A DNA stretch of 64,000 bases, taken from Straminergon stramineum. Taxonomy: Eukaryota; Streptophyta; Bryopsida; Hypnales; Calliergonaceae. The stretch spans positions 25,532,248-25,596,247 of the forward strand of contig OY987266.1 of NCBI GenBank assembly GCA_963920665.1. The letters run 5' to 3'. The translations under genes and the position numbers were made by a program. Positions 62,001 to 64,000 of the stretch are shown here, one piece after another (the stretch's first letter is position 1; each line of letters opens with the position of its first letter). The notes beneath the pieces were generated by a model that worked only from the letters and a program-made list of their open reading frames with translations, made no database searches and had not been told where the DNA came from.

Positions 62001-62566
62001 AAGCCTCTTCGACGAGAACTCACCTGCGACCGCCGGAGGTCCAACTCCATAACCGATGAAACCAACTCATGGTCACTACTGCAGTTACGTCGCAGCGCGT
62101 CTTCACCAAGATTTTCGCATTCCGAAGCGCTACTACTGCTCGAATCACAAGTGGTAGCAGTACTATCACGAGTTTGCGCAGAGCGCCAGGAATGAATACC
62201 AGGACAGAGGTTCTGTCGCCGCACAGTCTCCCAATACAAGCTGTCCTGCTCGAACATCCACCCGCACTTCCACTTCACGCCACGGCGCACGCCGCGCACG
62301 CTGCAGCTCTCCTCCTCGGAGACTTGCATCAATCCGGATTTGTGCTCTTGCTGGTTCGCAGCTTTACCGTTCTGCTGCGATTTCACGAAGCGACCCATTT
62401 CACGATCGAGCTTCTGGAATGTAGTGAGACGTCCGCTGCTTCTACGCAATACGTCCTCCGAGAGGCAGCGGCGGCGACGAGTGTGAGGTCGGGGAGGCTT
62501 GCGACTGGAGCTGCGACGGTACTCCCCGGAAACCTCCTGCGACCCATCTTTTGCTGTCATCCCCAT
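59003..62566 (-). CDS. Uncharacterised coiled-coil protein (665 aa)
   Basis: I do not recognise the family. Exons (minus): 62566-61793, 61122-60877, 60466-60320, 60020-59690 and 59502-59003; all phases agree. The exon 2 frame was chosen because it joins exons 1 and 3 and gives heptad-like sequence. The N-terminus (about 1-60) is basic, Ser/Arg-rich and possibly disordered or nuclear-targeted. A Ser-rich patch lies near 165-175. Coiled-coil segments lie near 230-258 (LEKELADQRLRQQNADLAQ), 285-315 and 340-430 (EEKVRELERDLVQVRATLEE). A Cys/His-rich patch (CDSCSHCH) lies near 460. The Pro/Ser-rich tail carries VPLREIKRN. The layout suits a cytoskeletal or scaffold protein, but this is inference. 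The exon 1 donor (GAG|GTTCCA) is the weakest join. Confidence 0.65.
61130..61720. repeat. Diverged tandem repeats inside intron 1 of the coiled-coil gene
   Basis: Three imperfect copies are anchored by (c/t)a(c/t)ttcac-ggc-atggcg blocks at 61150, 61328 and 61613. Each is followed by an (a)atc-atcaa(a/c)-aaatgcga-type block and, in two copies, ctcagac(a/g)tct-taa. Copy spacing is irregular (about 180 and 285 bases). Confidence 0.55.
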
Positions 62567-62622
62567 CGCAAAATCGCATTCCCTGATTTTACTTACCAAA
62601 CATACTCAATTGGAAAACTTCT

Positions 62623-62842
62623 GCAATGTTGCAACTGCAGCTTTCCATTCATCTCCCTCGATCAGCGCCGGGAACTCCAAACAGAGGGTGCCGCCACTGT
62701 TTGCTCCTCCATAGGCCAAACCAGTGATAGACAACGTGCTCACGCAATGTAGCTGCTGCAGCTTTCAATTCATTTCCCTCGATCAGCTCCTGGAGCTCCA
62801 AGCAGAGAGGGCTGCCACTAATAGCGCCGCCATAGCCTAACC
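62623..62842. repeat. About 100-bp tandem duplication upstream of the coiled-coil gene
   Basis: 62623-62722 and 62744-62842 are diverged copies, 121 bases apart. Both contain ctgcagctttc-attcat-tccctcgatcagc and end in a ccata-gcc-aacc block. They lie just upstream of the gene's start codon on the minus strand, in the likely promoter or leader. Confidence 0.75.
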
Positions 62843-64000
62843 TGCTTGTTTGTTAGCTACTTCCCATCAGGTTGAAATTCAAAAGGGATGCAAACGAAGA
62901 CGATCGAAGCAAATACTTCTACAAATACTATCTCAAGCTTTTAATTCCGAGCTTGGGAGATCGATTGATGCTCCCTTAGAATCTGCAATAACGCCTAAAT
63001 CACCAACTTATTTATCGCCCAACCCAAGGTTAAGTGATGATTCCGCCATAGCCAGGCGGGGAGCTTAAACTACTGATCGTTCTTTCCCAACGTATTGAAA
63101 TTCAAATTTGCCATCGAGCAGGCGTGCTCGGTGGTGGCAGATACGTACTTTCGGTCATCCAGATCAGAATTTCAATGTCCATGTCACGTTTTAAGAGGTC
63201 AAAACGAACTGTAACATGACATGTGTCAGTTTGAGGGAGACCATCAAAGTTACGTCGAATCTGAACCGTACTGGAGGCAGACTGGCAACATTTTGAAATT
63301 GGCACGCTGCAAGCGTCAGCTCTGGGACCGCTGCGACGTATGATGGCTGACGGACAAGCCGAGGAGTGAGTGTGACAACTTAACGATCCATTTACTATAT
63401 GGGCCTTCAATCTGAAAGACAACTTATCCGACATGCATATAACATAATTATATGCTTGACCCTGCTTGTACTGCTCCTGCAGGACGTCGATCAAAGGTTT
63501 AAATTTTTGCTTAAAATGTCTAATTAACCAAATGTATACTTGAACGTTAGTGGTTTTCCAGAAGATACAAACACTGAATACGTGTGTACACATGCAGATA
63601 GAGTGGTGTCCTTGATGAACAGTGTAGCTCACACAGACGTGCGTAGTTTGCATTGTTGATCATTCTGTATTCGCTTAATTAAGATTATTAATAATCAGAT
63701 AACCATAAATTAGAAGTCAAATTTTATTTGTTGGCCTTGTTAGTCTTTTAGCCCTCTGAGCTCATGTTCGAAACTCCAAATCAAAAGCACCACATCGAGT
63801 CCAGGAATCCACGATGTCCGGGGTAGAGAAATCATAAAATGCAAAAATCGGGTAGGCAGAATCAGAAACTTTTGAATTTTTTTTCGTAAGCGGTTCAAGC
63901 CTTCCCAAGTGCCCCAGTACAACGTTACTGTAACTTAGAGTACATCCCCATATTGCCAAATTTAGTTAATTTGCTAGTTTACTTAAGTTCGTCAATTTTG
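62843..64000. other. Upstream flank without a supported gene
   Basis: A 183-codon frame at 63102-63653 (-) is the longest here. It is Cys/His/Ser-rich, has no known domain and spans sequence of ordinary intergenic composition, so it is not called as a gene. Nothing else is supported to the end of the window. Confidence 0.35.

Noticed and set aside
63102..63653. 183-codon minus-strand frame
   Set aside because: It has no recognisable domain, splice sites or composition change. Length alone was not judged enough.

Overview
This looks like nuclear DNA from a land plant. Every confidently named gene is plant-type: two MCA (Mid1-complementing activity) Ca2+-channel genes, an ABA4 (neoxanthin) gene, an SDF2 chaperone gene and a plant TauE/SafE-family membrane protein. 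The genes have short spliced exons with GT-AG and some GC-AG introns, and lie between long AT-rich stretches of decayed repeats. A fungal-type secreted FAD oxidase with one intron would fit a bryophyte (moss-like) genome, but the lineage is inferred and not proven.

Layout. 1-2.4 kb: AT-rich, no supported gene. 2.4-4.6 kb (-): ABA4, six coding exons, one of its introns with a GC donor. 4.8-5.1 kb (+): a broken coding stretch divergent from ABA4. 5.3-25 kb: a repeat desert with old inverted-terminal-repeat elements and no credible host gene. 26.7-31.7 kb (+): a complete eight-exon MCA gene (446 aa). 34.9-37.1 kb (+): a second MCA copy whose reading frame stops in exon 3 (245 aa) and lacks the Cys-rich PLAC8-type tail. 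38.3-41.5 kb (-): SDF2, convergent with MCA copy 2. 42-47 kb: repeats and gene fragments. 47.3-49.4 kb (+): secreted FAD-linked oxidase (584 aa). 50.1-52.3 kb (-): TauE/SafE-family transporter (531 aa), convergent with the oxidase and with one GC-AG intron. 52.7-58.9 kb: tandem repeats, a MITE-like element and remnants. 59.0-62.6 kb (-): a 665-aa coiled-coil protein that I do not recognise. 62.6-64 kb: a duplicated upstream segment, then nothing supported.

The genes do not form a pathway; this is ordinary eukaryotic gene order. All gene models were built by hand by matching reading phase across splice sites, so every join can be checked by RNA evidence. The most interesting points are: the MCA pair, where one copy is reduced to its N-terminal channel domain and both have Asn where Arabidopsis MCA1 has a functionally essential Asp; a possible 33-nt cassette exon in ABA4 made from a duplicated exon end; the SDF2 start codon problem; and the fungal-type oxidase.
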